Part shown: in pieces, positions 22,602 through 30,171 of the stretch
Numbering within the stretch: the first letter of the stretch is position 1
How the letters are laid out: every line of letters begins with the position of its first letter
Assembly: GCF_023544465.1 (NCBI RefSeq)
Contig: NZ_JALPVL010000005.1
Coordinates: forward strand, 496,001-560,000
Origin: Paractinoplanes maris
GTDB lineage: Bacteria; Actinomycetota; Actinomycetes; Mycobacteriales; Micromonosporaceae
DNA length: 64,000 nt
Direction of reading: 5' to 3'
Program-made: the position numbers and the translations under genes
The notes under the pieces: model-generated
The model's database searches: none
What the model was told of the DNA's origin: nothing
What the model saw: the letters and a program-made list of their open reading frames with translations, nothing else

Positions 22602-25251
22602 TGGCCACATCCTGGGTCACGTCGAGCGGCTGACTGAACCCGGTGAACCCGGTGATGCCGGTCGTCCGGTTGGACAGCGCGCCCGACGCGGCGACGTCGA
22701 AAGTCTCGATGTCCTGCCCGGCCGAGTACCGGACCACCAGCAGCTTGCCGTCGAGGGCGCCGCCGCGATACTCGATCGAGCCGTTGGCCGAGGCGTGCAG
22801 CCCGGCGTCGTAGGTGCCCGCCAGGTCGAAGGCGGGATCGGGGGCGGTGCCGCTCGGATAGGCCCCGACCTGGAACGGATCGGTGCCCGCGGTCGGGTTG
22901 CCGCCGGCCAGCACCCACTCGCAGCGCGCCGGGTTGGGATGACCGTAGTAGCGGCCCGCCCGCACGTCGAAGACGTAGTCGGTCTCGGCCGTCGGCACGT
23001 TCGTCAGGGCAGGCACGGCCGGTCCGGTGTAGCCGCGGCGGGCACACGAGGCCGGCAGGGTGGCCGGAGTCGCGGGCGTGTTGCCGCCCGCCGCCGAGCC
23101 GTTGGTCGGCGCGTAGAGGTGGCCGTTGCGGTGCCACACCAGGTCGTACGCGTTCCGAACGCCGGTGGCATACAAGGTCAAGGGCACACTTCCGGCGTAC
23201 GGGCTATAGGTGCCACCGTCCTCGGTCTTCACATCGAGCGGCAACGCCGCCGGCAGCCGCCCCGGGTCGAGGCGCAGGACGGCCGCGCTGAGCACCCGCT
23301 CCGGCCGGTTGCCCCACGTCGAGTCCGGGGCACCCATCGCGTTGTTGGCGCCCTGCGACAGATACAGCGCCCCATCCGGCCCGAACGCCAGCGAGTTCGT
23401 CTCGTGGTCCTTCACCGACCGCGGCAGGTTCACCACCACCGGGGTGTACGTGCCGAGGTCGGCCCCGCTGAGCCGGCCGATCCGTCCCGACCAGTCGGGC
23501 ACGTTCAGCGGCCCGGTGTACTGGTAGTTGTCGGTCACCCAGAGGATCGGCGCGGCCGCGGTCGACGCCGGGTCGAAGGCCATCCCGATGACCGTGCGGG
23601 CCGGTGCGCCCGGCAGGCCGAGGGCGGCGGCGTTGTCCCGTACGGCATTGATGACCACCGGGGTGCCGAGCGTGCCGCCGGCGTTGATCGGGAAGCGGAA
23701 GACGCGGCCGTCGAGGGTGCCCGCGTAGAGCCGGCCGTCCGGGCCCTTCACGACCGTGGTGAACGGAGCGCCGGTGGCCACGCCGACAGTCTTGTCGAAC
23801 GCCGCCGAGCCACCGGTGGGATTGCCACTGGCGGTGGTGAAGACCATCGAGTACGGGGCGAAGGGCCTGCCGGTCACGTCGGTCACGCCGCTGGTGACGG
23901 TGAAGCGGTAGGTCGTCAGCGGGGCCAGGGGCGCGGTCGGTGAGAGGTTGATGACGTCGCCGCCACCGCTGGTAATAGTGGTCGCGGCGACCGGGGCGCC
24001 GTCGCTGAGCCGGGTCAGCGTGACCGTCGAACTGGTCAGCGAGGCCGCCCGCACGCCGCCGTTGGGCAGCACCAGGTCCTCGACGACGCTGGTGGTCAGC
24101 GGCACGCCGGTCGCCAGGTTGGCGGGCGTACTGGTGCGCACGGCCGGCGTGCTCTCGGCCCCGGCCACGGCGGCGATGTCGGCGTACGCGAACTTGGCGT
24201 TGACCCCACCGGCCGGGCTGATGGTCAGGCGCCCGTCGGTGACCCGCACGGTCCTGGTGGCGGTGGAGAACTTGGTCGTGGCGGTGGGGGTGAAGGCGGC
24301 GATCGCGTTCTGGTCCTCGACGGACACCCAGTTCGTACTGTTGACCGCGGTCCCGGCATCGCCGACGGCCACGGTGACTGTGTAGAGCCCGGCCGGAACG
24401 GCCGCCTCCCAGGCGCCCGGGGTGGCCACGCCGGCGGATCCGGCCGGGAGCTGCGCGTGCAGGAAGGTGGCGAGGCGCGGGTCGGTCTGGCCGGCGGCCG
24501 GATTGCGGTTGCGGCCGTTGCCGGTCAGGTCGATCGGCGTACGCTCGCCGAGGTCGACCCAGCCGAAGCCGCGGGCCGCGGTGAAGGCGCCTCCCGAGTC
24601 GCGGACGTATCCGGCGGCCGGCGTGGTGGCCGCGTCGGAGAAGTCCACCTTCAGCGGCACGAAATCGGCGGTGACCCGGCTGAGGTCGACATAGTTGAGC
24701 TTGGTGTTGGTGCCGCCCACCGCATCGACGGTGAGCCGGCCGTCGGTGACCGCCACCGTCACCGTCGCCGGGCGGAACTCGGCCGCGGCGGTGGAGACGA
24801 ATTCGCCGACGGCCACGACGCCCTCGACCCGCACGGTGTGCCGGCTGTCGTACGTGGGCTGGTCGCCGGCCGAGACGGTCACCTGATAGGTGCCGTCGGC
24901 CACGGCATACTCCCAGGCGCCCTCGGTGAGCACGCCGTTGGTGCCGCCGACATCGCCGTACTGCATGTGCATGACGGTGTTGAGCCGCGCGTCGACACCG
25001 GCCCGGGCCCGGTCCCGGGTGTTGCGGGTCAGGTCGAGCGGCTCGGTGGTGCCGCGCCGTACCCAGCCGGACCCGCGCCCGGCGTCGAAGGCGGTCCCGG
25101 TGTCGGCGGTGTAGCCGGCCGGAACGGCGGACGTGGCCGGCTGGAAGTTGATCCGGGCGACCGGGGTGACGGCAGCGGTGGCGGGGGTGGCCGGGGCGAC
25201 AGATCCGGCGAGCACGAGAGCGGCGGCAACGATCCAGGGGCGACGGCGCAT
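22534..25251 (-). CDS. Large secreted protein: two malectin-like modules, Ig-like domain and sorbosone-dehydrogenase-type propeller
   Basis: Exported 905-residue protein. After a signal peptide (RRRPWIVAAALVLAGSVAP, cleavage near TPATAA) come two homologous carbohydrate-binding modules of the malectin/PA14-like type, about residues 30-180 (RINFQPATSAVPAGYTADTG) and 190-350 (KVDFSDAATTPAAGYVRDSG), each with a TVSAGD/TVAVGD strand. A bacterial Ig-like domain (SNPANLATGVPLTTSV-type, about 365-470) and a C-terminal glucose/sorbosone dehydrogenase-like beta-propeller follow (VKGPDGRLYAGTLDG, SLAFGPDGALYLSQG, DIETFDV). Probably binds or oxidises extracellular carbohydrate; PQQ dependence is only a family possibility. 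ATG 25251 was chosen for the signal peptide; there is no strong ribosome site. Confidence 0.75.
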   Translation of the reverse strand: MRRRPWIVAAALVLAGSVAPATPATAAVTPVARINFQPATSAVPAGYTADTGTAFDAGRGSGWVRRGTTEPLDLTRNTRDRARAGVDARLNTVMHMQYGDVGGTNGVLTEGAWEYAVADGTYQVTVSAGDQPTYDSRHTVRVEGVVAVGEFVSTAAAEFRPATVTVAVTDGRLTVDAVGGTNTKLNYVDLSRVTADFVPLKVDFSDAATTPAAGYVRDSGGAFTAARGFGWVDLGERTPIDLTGNGRNRNPAAGQTDPRLATFLHAQLPAGSAGVATPGAWEAAVPAGLYTVTVAVGDAGTAVNSTNWVSVEDQNAIAAFTPTATTKFSTATRTVRVTDGRLTISPAGGVNAKFAYADIAAVAGAESTPAVRTSTPANLATGVPLTTSVVEDLVLPNGGVRAASLTSSTVTLTRLSDGAPVAATTITSGGGDVINLSPTAPLAPLTTYRFTVTSGVTDVTGRPFAPYSMVFTTASGNPTGGSAAFDKTVGVATGAPFTTVVKGPDGRLYAGTLDGRVFRFPINAGGTLGTPVVINAVRDNAAALGLPGAPARTVIGMAFDPASTAAAPILWVTDNYQYTGPLNVPDWSGRIGRLSGADLGTYTPVVVNLPRSVKDHETNSLAFGPDGALYLSQGANNAMGAPDSTWGNRPERVLSAAVLRLDPGRLPAALPLDVKTEDGGTYSPYAGSVPLTLYATGVRNAYDLVWHRNGHLYAPTNGSAAGGNTPATPATLPASCARRGYTGPAVPALTNVPTAETDYVFDVRAGRYYGHPNPARCEWVLAGGNPTAGTDPFQVGAYPSGTAPDPAFDLAGTYDAGLHASANGSIEYRGGALDGKLLVVRYSAGQDIETFDVAASGALSNRTTGITGFTGFSQPLDVTQDVATGNLYVTELGASRITLLKPRVP

Positions 25252-25372
25252 GAACGACAACGTCGCACGTCGATCGCCGCCCGGATCAGTCGGAAATCCG
25301 CAGGCGAGGCGATTTCCAGGCCTGCGGTAACAGCGACAGCTCCCGTGATCTCCGGCCATTACGGTGAGGGGC

Positions 25373-26335
25373 ATGAAAATCGTGGTGCTGGACGATTATC
25401 AGCGAGTGGCCCGGGATTACGGCGATTTCGGTGCCCTGCCGGAGGCCGACGTCGACGTGCGGCACGAGCATCTCGACCCCACCGAGCTGATCGCCGCGCT
25501 GAGCGACGCCGAGGTGGTGGTGGCCATGCGCGAGCGCACCCCGTTCCCGGCCGAGGTGTTCGAACGGCTTCCCCGCCTGCGCCTGCTGGTCACCACCGGC
25601 ATGAACAACGCGGCCATCGACCTCGAGGCCGCCGCGGCGCACGGCGTCACGGTCAGCGGAACGGCCATGTACGGCGCCACGAAGAGCTCGAACACGGCCG
25701 AGCTCACCTGGGCGCTGATCCTGGCCTGCCGGCGGCACGTGGTGACCGAGGACAGGGCACTGCGCGACGGCCGCTGGCAGACCACGATCGGCACCGACCT
25801 CGCCGGCAGCACCCTGGGCGTGCTCGGGCTGGGCCGGATGGGCACCCAGGTCGCGCGCATCGGCCAGGCCTTCGACATGCGGGTGACCGCCTGGAGCGAG
25901 AATCTCACCGAGCAACGGGCGGCCGAGGCCGGGGCGACCCTGGTGTCCCGCGAGGAGCTGTTCGCCGGCAGCGACGTCCTGACCATCCATCTCAAGCTCA
26001 GCGAGCGGACGACGGGCCTGGTCGGCCCGGCCGAGCTGGCCGCCATGAAACCGTCGGCGGTGCTGATCAACACGTCCCGCGGCCCGATCGTGGACGAGTC
26101 CGCGCTGGTCGCCGCCCTGATCGCGGGCCGGATCGCCGGGGCCGGCCTCGACGTCTACGGCGTCGAGCCGCTGCCGCTGGGCAACCCGCTGCGCGGCGCC
26201 CCCCGCACCGTGCTGCTGCCGCACCTCGGCTATGTCACCGAGCGCAGCCTGCGCGGCATGTACGAGCAGGTCGTCGAGGACATCGCTGCCTGGCAGGCCG
26301 GCGCGCCAGTACGCGTCCTGGCGGCGCCGGCCTGA
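25373..26335 (+). CDS. D-2-hydroxyacid dehydrogenase family protein (NAD-dependent)
   Basis: Oxidises or reduces D-2-hydroxy acids, in the phosphoglycerate-dehydrogenase-like superfamily. The 320-residue protein has the cofactor site LGVLGLGRMGTQVARIGQAF near residue 145, the catalytic Arg in LINTSRGPIVDESALV near 232, the Glu in AGLDVYGVEPLP near 260, and His in LLPHLGYVTERS near 283. The ATG is preceded by GAGGGG; a GTG nine bases earlier is possible. It converges with the flotillin gene with only seven bases between stops. The physiological substrate cannot be told from sequence. Confidence 0.87.
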   Translation: MKIVVLDDYQRVARDYGDFGALPEADVDVRHEHLDPTELIAALSDAEVVVAMRERTPFPAEVFERLPRLRLLVTTGMNNAAIDLEAAAAHGVTVSGTAMYGATKSSNTAELTWALILACRRHVVTEDRALRDGRWQTTIGTDLAGSTLGVLGLGRMGTQVARIGQAFDMRVTAWSENLTEQRAAEAGATLVSREELFAGSDVLTIHLKLSERTTGLVGPAELAAMKPSAVLINTSRGPIVDESALVAALIAGRIAGAGLDVYGVEPLPLGNPLRGAPRTVLLPHLGYVTERSLRGMYEQVVEDIAAWQAGAPVRVLAAPA

Positions 26336-26342
26336 GGCCGGC

Positions 26343-27848
26343 TCAGCGCTCGGTCTCGAGCTCCGGTGTCGTGCCGTTCACGGCCTTGGCCGCGCCCAGC
26401 TTGCTGAGCAGCGCGGTCAGGTCGATGCCGGTCAGGTCGGTGCCCAGCTGCAGGCCCTGAGCGACGTTGCCGGCCACCGACTTGGTCAGCGACGAGGCGC
26501 CGTCGGTCGAGATGACGGTCATCTTGTCGATCGCACTCATCGGCGCCGCCGCGGCCTCGACGACCTGCGGCAGCACCCGGACGAGCAGGTCGAGCACGGC
26601 CGCCTCGCCGTAGGCGGCGAACGCCTCGGCCTTGCGGGCCATCGCCTCGGCCTCGGCGCCACCGCGGGCCAGGATGGCCGCCGCCTCGGCGGCCCCCTCG
26701 CGCTCGATCGCGTCGGCGATCGCCGTGCGGCGGCGCTGCTCGGCCTCGCCCTCCTTGGCGCCCTCGATCGCGTTGGCCTCGGCCAGCGCGGCCCGCCGGG
26801 CGCGCTCACCCTCACCGGTCAGCCGGGACTGCTCGGCCTGCGCCTGCGCGGCGGCGATGGTGGCCTGCCGCTGAGCGTCGGCGCCGAGCACGGCGGCGGC
26901 GCGGGAGGCCTCGGCCTCCTGCTCGACCTTGTAGCGCTGGGCGTCGGCCGGCTTGCGCACCTCGGTGTCGAGCTGGCGCTGCTTGAGCTCGGCGTTCTGC
27001 TCGGCCACCTTCTGCTGCTCGGCCAGGATGGCCTGGTCGCGCTCGGCCTGGGCCAGCGGGCCGGCCGCGGCCGAGCGGGCCTTGGCCGCGTCGATCTCGG
27101 CCTGGATGCCGGCCTGCTTGAGCGACAGGTTGCGCTGCGCCTCGGCGATGGCTTCCTCAGCCAGCAGGCGCTCCTGCTCGGCCTGCTGCCGGGCCCGGGC
27201 CTCGGCGATGGCCGCGTCCTTGAGCACGCGGGCCGCCTCGGGCCGGCCGAGGTCCTGGAGATAGGAGCCCTCGGCCACGATGTCCTGCAGCTGGAACGCG
27301 TCGAGCACCAGACCCTGGTTGGTCATCGAGTGCTCGGCCTCCTCGGCCACCGCGCTGGCGAACGCGGCCCGGTCACGGATGATCTCCTCGATCGTGAGCC
27401 GGCCGACGATCGAGCGCAGCGCACCGGCCAGCACCTCGCGGGTGAAATCCTCGATCTCGGCCTGCTGGTGCAGGAAGCGCTGGGCGGCGGCCCGGATCGC
27501 GCCCTCGTTGCCGCCGACCTTGACGATCGCCACGCCGTGCAGCTCGGCCCGGATGCCCTGCTTGGAGACCGCGCCGCGGATGCTGACGTCGATCCGGCGG
27601 CTGGACAGGTCGAGCGACTGGAGTTTCTGGACGACCGGCAGGACGAACACCGAGGCGCCCATGACGACTTTCTGCCCGGACATGTCAGTGCTGCTGGTGC
27701 CGTCGGCCGACTGGGTCGTGCGGCCCTTGCGACCGGTGATGATGAAGGCCTCGTTGGGCCCGGCCACCTTGATCCGGGAGAGCACGAACAGGACGATAAG
27801 GATGACAAGGAGTACGGCACCGCCGACGGCGATGAGCAGAGGTGACAT
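26343..27848 (-). CDS. Flotillin (SPFH-domain membrane scaffold protein)
   Basis: Organises ordered membrane microdomains. One N-terminal membrane helix (LLIAVGGAVLLVILIVLFVL), an SPFH/band-7 domain about residues 30-220 (NEAFIITGRKG, VVMGASVFVLPVVQKLQSLDL), then a long Ala/Glu/Gln-rich coiled coil (about 215-420, with EARARQQAEQERLLAEEAIA and repeats of AEAE type) and a short C-terminal oligomerisation segment. Length (501) is standard for bacterial FloT/YuaG proteins. The ATG directly follows the TAG of the NfeD gene, the classical flotillin/NfeD operon. Confidence 0.92.
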   Translation of the reverse strand: MSPLLIAVGGAVLLVILIVLFVLSRIKVAGPNEAFIITGRKGRTTQSADGTSSTDMSGQKVVMGASVFVLPVVQKLQSLDLSSRRIDVSIRGAVSKQGIRAELHGVAIVKVGGNEGAIRAAAQRFLHQQAEIEDFTREVLAGALRSIVGRLTIEEIIRDRAAFASAVAEEAEHSMTNQGLVLDAFQLQDIVAEGSYLQDLGRPEAARVLKDAAIAEARARQQAEQERLLAEEAIAEAQRNLSLKQAGIQAEIDAAKARSAAAGPLAQAERDQAILAEQQKVAEQNAELKQRQLDTEVRKPADAQRYKVEQEAEASRAAAVLGADAQRQATIAAAQAQAEQSRLTGEGERARRAALAEANAIEGAKEGEAEQRRRTAIADAIEREGAAEAAAILARGGAEAEAMARKAEAFAAYGEAAVLDLLVRVLPQVVEAAAAPMSAIDKMTVISTDGASSLTKSVAGNVAQGLQLGTDLTGIDLTALLSKLGAAKAVNGTTPELETER

Positions 27849-28394
27849 CTACGCTCCAGGGTGGAGGGTCTCATCGACCCGAAAGGTTTCCTCGACCACG
27901 ACACTCGTGTCGGACGGCGCCTCGATCACGAAGACGTGGGCGCCGGCCGGGATGGGGTGCTCGGCGCGGGCGTACAGCTTGACCGGCTGCCCGCCGAGCA
28001 GGACGCGGACCTCGCCGTAACCGGTGCCCGCGGGCACCGGCGTGACGATGACACCGACGGAGCCGACCAGATCCTGCCGGCGTGGGGTGGCGTCGGTGGG
28101 CATGGTGCGGGCGGCCCGCGACAGGCGCAGGGCCAGCCAGGCGGTGGGCACCGCGGCGACCAAGCCGATGACGGCGGCCGCGGCGATCGCCCCCGGGGTC
28201 TCGGCGCCCAGCAGCTCGGCCGCGATCGCCCCGGCGAACCCGAAGGCGCCGAGGAATCCGGCCACCACCTCGAGCGAGACCGGACCGTCGCCGAAGTGCA
28301 GGACGCTCAGCAGCTCACCGCCGAGCAGAGCGAGCGCGAGAACCACCACACCGGCGGCGCCGAGCACCAGGAAAACCACCGTCGCCGTCGCCAT
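27849..28394 (-). CDS. NfeD-like membrane protein
   Basis: Partner of the downstream flotillin. From ATG 28394 it is a 181-residue protein with four hydrophobic helices (VVFLVLGAAGVVVLALALLGG first, then two in the middle around AGFLGAFGFAGAIAAELL and AIAAAAVIGLVAAVPTAWLA) and a C-terminal OB-fold domain: DLVGSVGVIVTPVPAGTGYGEV and LYARAEHPIPAGAHVFVIEA. Such OB folds typify NfeD proteins associated with stomatin/flotillin operons. A start further upstream (28466) would add 24 residues without hydrophobic character and is less likely. Confidence 0.85.
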   Translation of the reverse strand: MATATVVFLVLGAAGVVVLALALLGGELLSVLHFGDGPVSLEVVAGFLGAFGFAGAIAAELLGAETPGAIAAAAVIGLVAAVPTAWLALRLSRAARTMPTDATPRRQDLVGSVGVIVTPVPAGTGYGEVRVLLGGQPVKLYARAEHPIPAGAHVFVIEAPSDTSVVVEETFRVDETLHPGA

Positions 28395-28487
28395 CGGCCC
28401 GCCCTTCCCCGCCCGAACGCCGAGGTCAGGGTAGTTCATCAACGCCAATCGCCCGGGGCCGGTCACCGCCGCCGCGGGTGATGTCGT

Positions 28488-28502
28488 CCCCGCGCGGCGG
28501 GG
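28488..28502 (-). terminator. G+C hairpin after the sortase stop
   Basis: On the minus strand CCCCGC-CGC-GCGGGG forms a perfect six-base stem beginning four bases after the sortase stop codon. There is no U tract, as is common in actinomycete terminators. Confidence 0.5.
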
Positions 28503-28505
28503 GCC

Positions 28506-29177
28506 TCAGACGGGCTCGGCGTAGACGACGACGTTGTGGCTGTAGACGCCGTCGTGGAAGGAGCCGCCGCACGTCACCAGGGCCAGGCGCGGGGCGGTGC
28601 CCGGGGCGAACAGGTCGGCCGGCAGGCGCTGCTTGGAGTAGCTGCGCCGGGCGACCGCGCGGTAGGCGAAGACGCGCTCGCCCGCGCGGACCTCGATGGT
28701 GGCGCCCAGGGGCAGGTTCTCGAGCCGGAACAGGGCGCCGGGGCCGTCCTCGGCGGTGTCCACGTGACCGGCGATCACCACTGTCCCCCGGGCCGAACCG
28801 GGCGTCGCCGACCCGATCCACCAGCCGAGCCGGGCCGGATCGTCCGGCACGGTGAGGGAGCGGTCGGCCCGGACGCCGACGGCGTCGACCGGAGCCGCGA
28901 CGCGGAGCTTGCCGATCGTCACCCGGGCCGGCACGGCCCAGGCCGGCGCGCTGGGCACCGGAGCCGGGCCACGGCTCGGACGCAAAGCCGGGGACGAGGC
29001 CGGCGCGACGGCCGCGGCGGATCCCGGCGCGACGGCCGCCGCGGGCACCGAGCCGGCGTCCTCGGCGGGCCGCCCCGAGTGGATGGCCAGGACCACGCCG
29101 GCGACCGACGCCGACAGACCGGCGGCCAGAGCCGCCCAGCCTGCCGTGCGCCGGCCGCCGGCCGGTGCGAAGGTCAC
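28506..29177 (-). CDS. Class F sortase
   Basis: Cell-surface cysteine transpeptidase that anchors proteins to the wall. An N-terminal helix (AALAAGLSASVAGVVLAI) and Ala/Pro-rich linker lead into a sortase beta-barrel (about residues 80-223): VTIGKLRVAAPVDAVGV, GTVVIAGHVDT (catalytic His) and LALVTCGG (catalytic Cys), ending HNVVVYAEPV. The Arg usually found some ten residues after the Cys is not obvious here: FHDGVYSHN occupies that stretch. It overlaps the upstream DUF4142 gene by four bases (ATGA), so the pair is co-translated and the DUF4142 protein may be a substrate or partner. Confidence 0.85.
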   Translation of the reverse strand: MTFAPAGGRRTAGWAALAAGLSASVAGVVLAIHSGRPAEDAGSVPAAAVAPGSAAAVAPASSPALRPSRGPAPVPSAPAWAVPARVTIGKLRVAAPVDAVGVRADRSLTVPDDPARLGWWIGSATPGSARGTVVIAGHVDTAEDGPGALFRLENLPLGATIEVRAGERVFAYRAVARRSYSKQRLPADLFAPGTAPRLALVTCGGSFHDGVYSHNVVVYAEPV

Positions 29178-29830
29178 GCCTGGACCGTGCGGCGCCGCCG
29201 GAGCAGCACCACCGCGGCCACCGTCAGGAGGACGCCGAACGACAGCAGCGCCACCACCGGCGTGGTGAAGGTGCGGTCCGCGGCCTGACCGCCGGTCCCG
29301 CTACCGATGCTGGTGGGCACGCCGAGATCGCGGGCGGCGTTGTCCAGCAGCTCGTGGTGCGACGCGATGACCGGCGCGGCGGCCCGGGCGTTCTTCTTGG
29401 CCGCGGCGTCGCTGCCCCGGGCGATCTCTCTCTGGCCGTTGGCCATGGCCGCCATGTGGGCGTCCATCTGGGTCGACACGAACAAGGCGTCGAAGTCGTC
29501 GCCGGACGCCTGCTGGTAGCGAGCGGCCAGCGCCTGCTGCTTCTCGTTCGGGGCGTCGGGCAGGTCCACATCGAGCTGCGAGGCCGTCTGCTTCACGGCG
29601 GCGTCGAGCTTGGTGTGGTCGGCGACGAACCGGGCGCCCAGGTCCTTGACGTCCTCGCTCGCGCCCTTCTGCTGCGCGAGCCGGCCGCCGGCGATCTCGG
29701 CCAGGTTGGACTGGTGGGCCGCCCGCAGATAGGCGGCGTCCTGGTCGGAGGGTGCGGCCTGAGCTGCCGTCGCGGGGAGGAGGAGCAATCCGGTGACACT
29801 CAGGACCGCAGCGACTCGTTTGATCAACAT
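29174..29830 (-). CDS. DUF4142 protein with C-terminal membrane anchor
   Basis: Secreted protein with a ferritin-like helical DUF4142 domain. Signal peptide (VAAVLSVTGLLLLPATAAQA, residues about 6-25), helical domain about 28-170 (DAAYLRAAHQSNLAEIAGG, ARFVADHTKLDAAVKQTA, FDALFVSTQMDAHMAAM), then a Gly/Ser/Thr spacer, a hydrophobic helix (VVALLSFGVLLTVAAVVLL) and a tail RRRRTVQA. That helix-plus-arginines ending is the architecture of a cell-wall sorting signal, but no LPxTG motif is present in front of it. Immediately upstream of and overlapping a class F sortase gene. Confidence 0.83.
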   Translation of the reverse strand: MLIKRVAAVLSVTGLLLLPATAAQAAPSDQDAAYLRAAHQSNLAEIAGGRLAQQKGASEDVKDLGARFVADHTKLDAAVKQTASQLDVDLPDAPNEKQQALAARYQQASGDDFDALFVSTQMDAHMAAMANGQREIARGSDAAAKKNARAAAPVIASHHELLDNAARDLGVPTSIGSGTGGQAADRTFTTPVVALLSFGVLLTVAAVVLLRRRRTVQA

Positions 29831-30171
29831 GGAACAGTTCCTCTCGTCGGGAGCGAGAGGCGGGTACCCGGTGTTCGCCCGGCCATGCGGGCATTCGACG
29901 CGGAAATCGACGCAACTTTTCTTGAGCAGAGATCCGGAAAAACGAACGGCCCCGTCGACGAAGCGACGAGGCCGAACGATCAGGCCGGCCTGCCAGGGAC
30001 ACTTGTTCCCTGACCCCCGTGGCCGGCGTCGCTCGTCGTTGAGCAGGCTCTGCGTCGAGTTTCCGGGCTCCGACCACGGCGTGGACGAAGTCTGGACGAA
30101 TTTGGACGGCGATCGAGCCAGGCCCTAACCTCGGGCGTTCGAGCCGTCCGGCGTGATCTTGGGAGTGAGCG
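29831..30171. other. 341-base divergent intergenic region with hairpins
   Basis: Separates the DUF4142 gene (leftward) from the STAND gene (rightward). I see two hairpins, GGCCCCGTCG/CGACGAGGCC (29948-29973, one mismatch, six-base loop) and CAGGGA/TCCCTG (about 29995-30014), and a ribosome site GGGAG before ATG 30172. No coding frame looks real and no operator is recognisable. Confidence 0.45.

Noticed and set aside
29948..29973. Hairpin GGCCCCGTCG/CGACGAGGCC as a terminator
   Set aside because: It lies between two divergent genes where no transcript needs to end; kept only as an unexplained hairpin in the intergenic entry.
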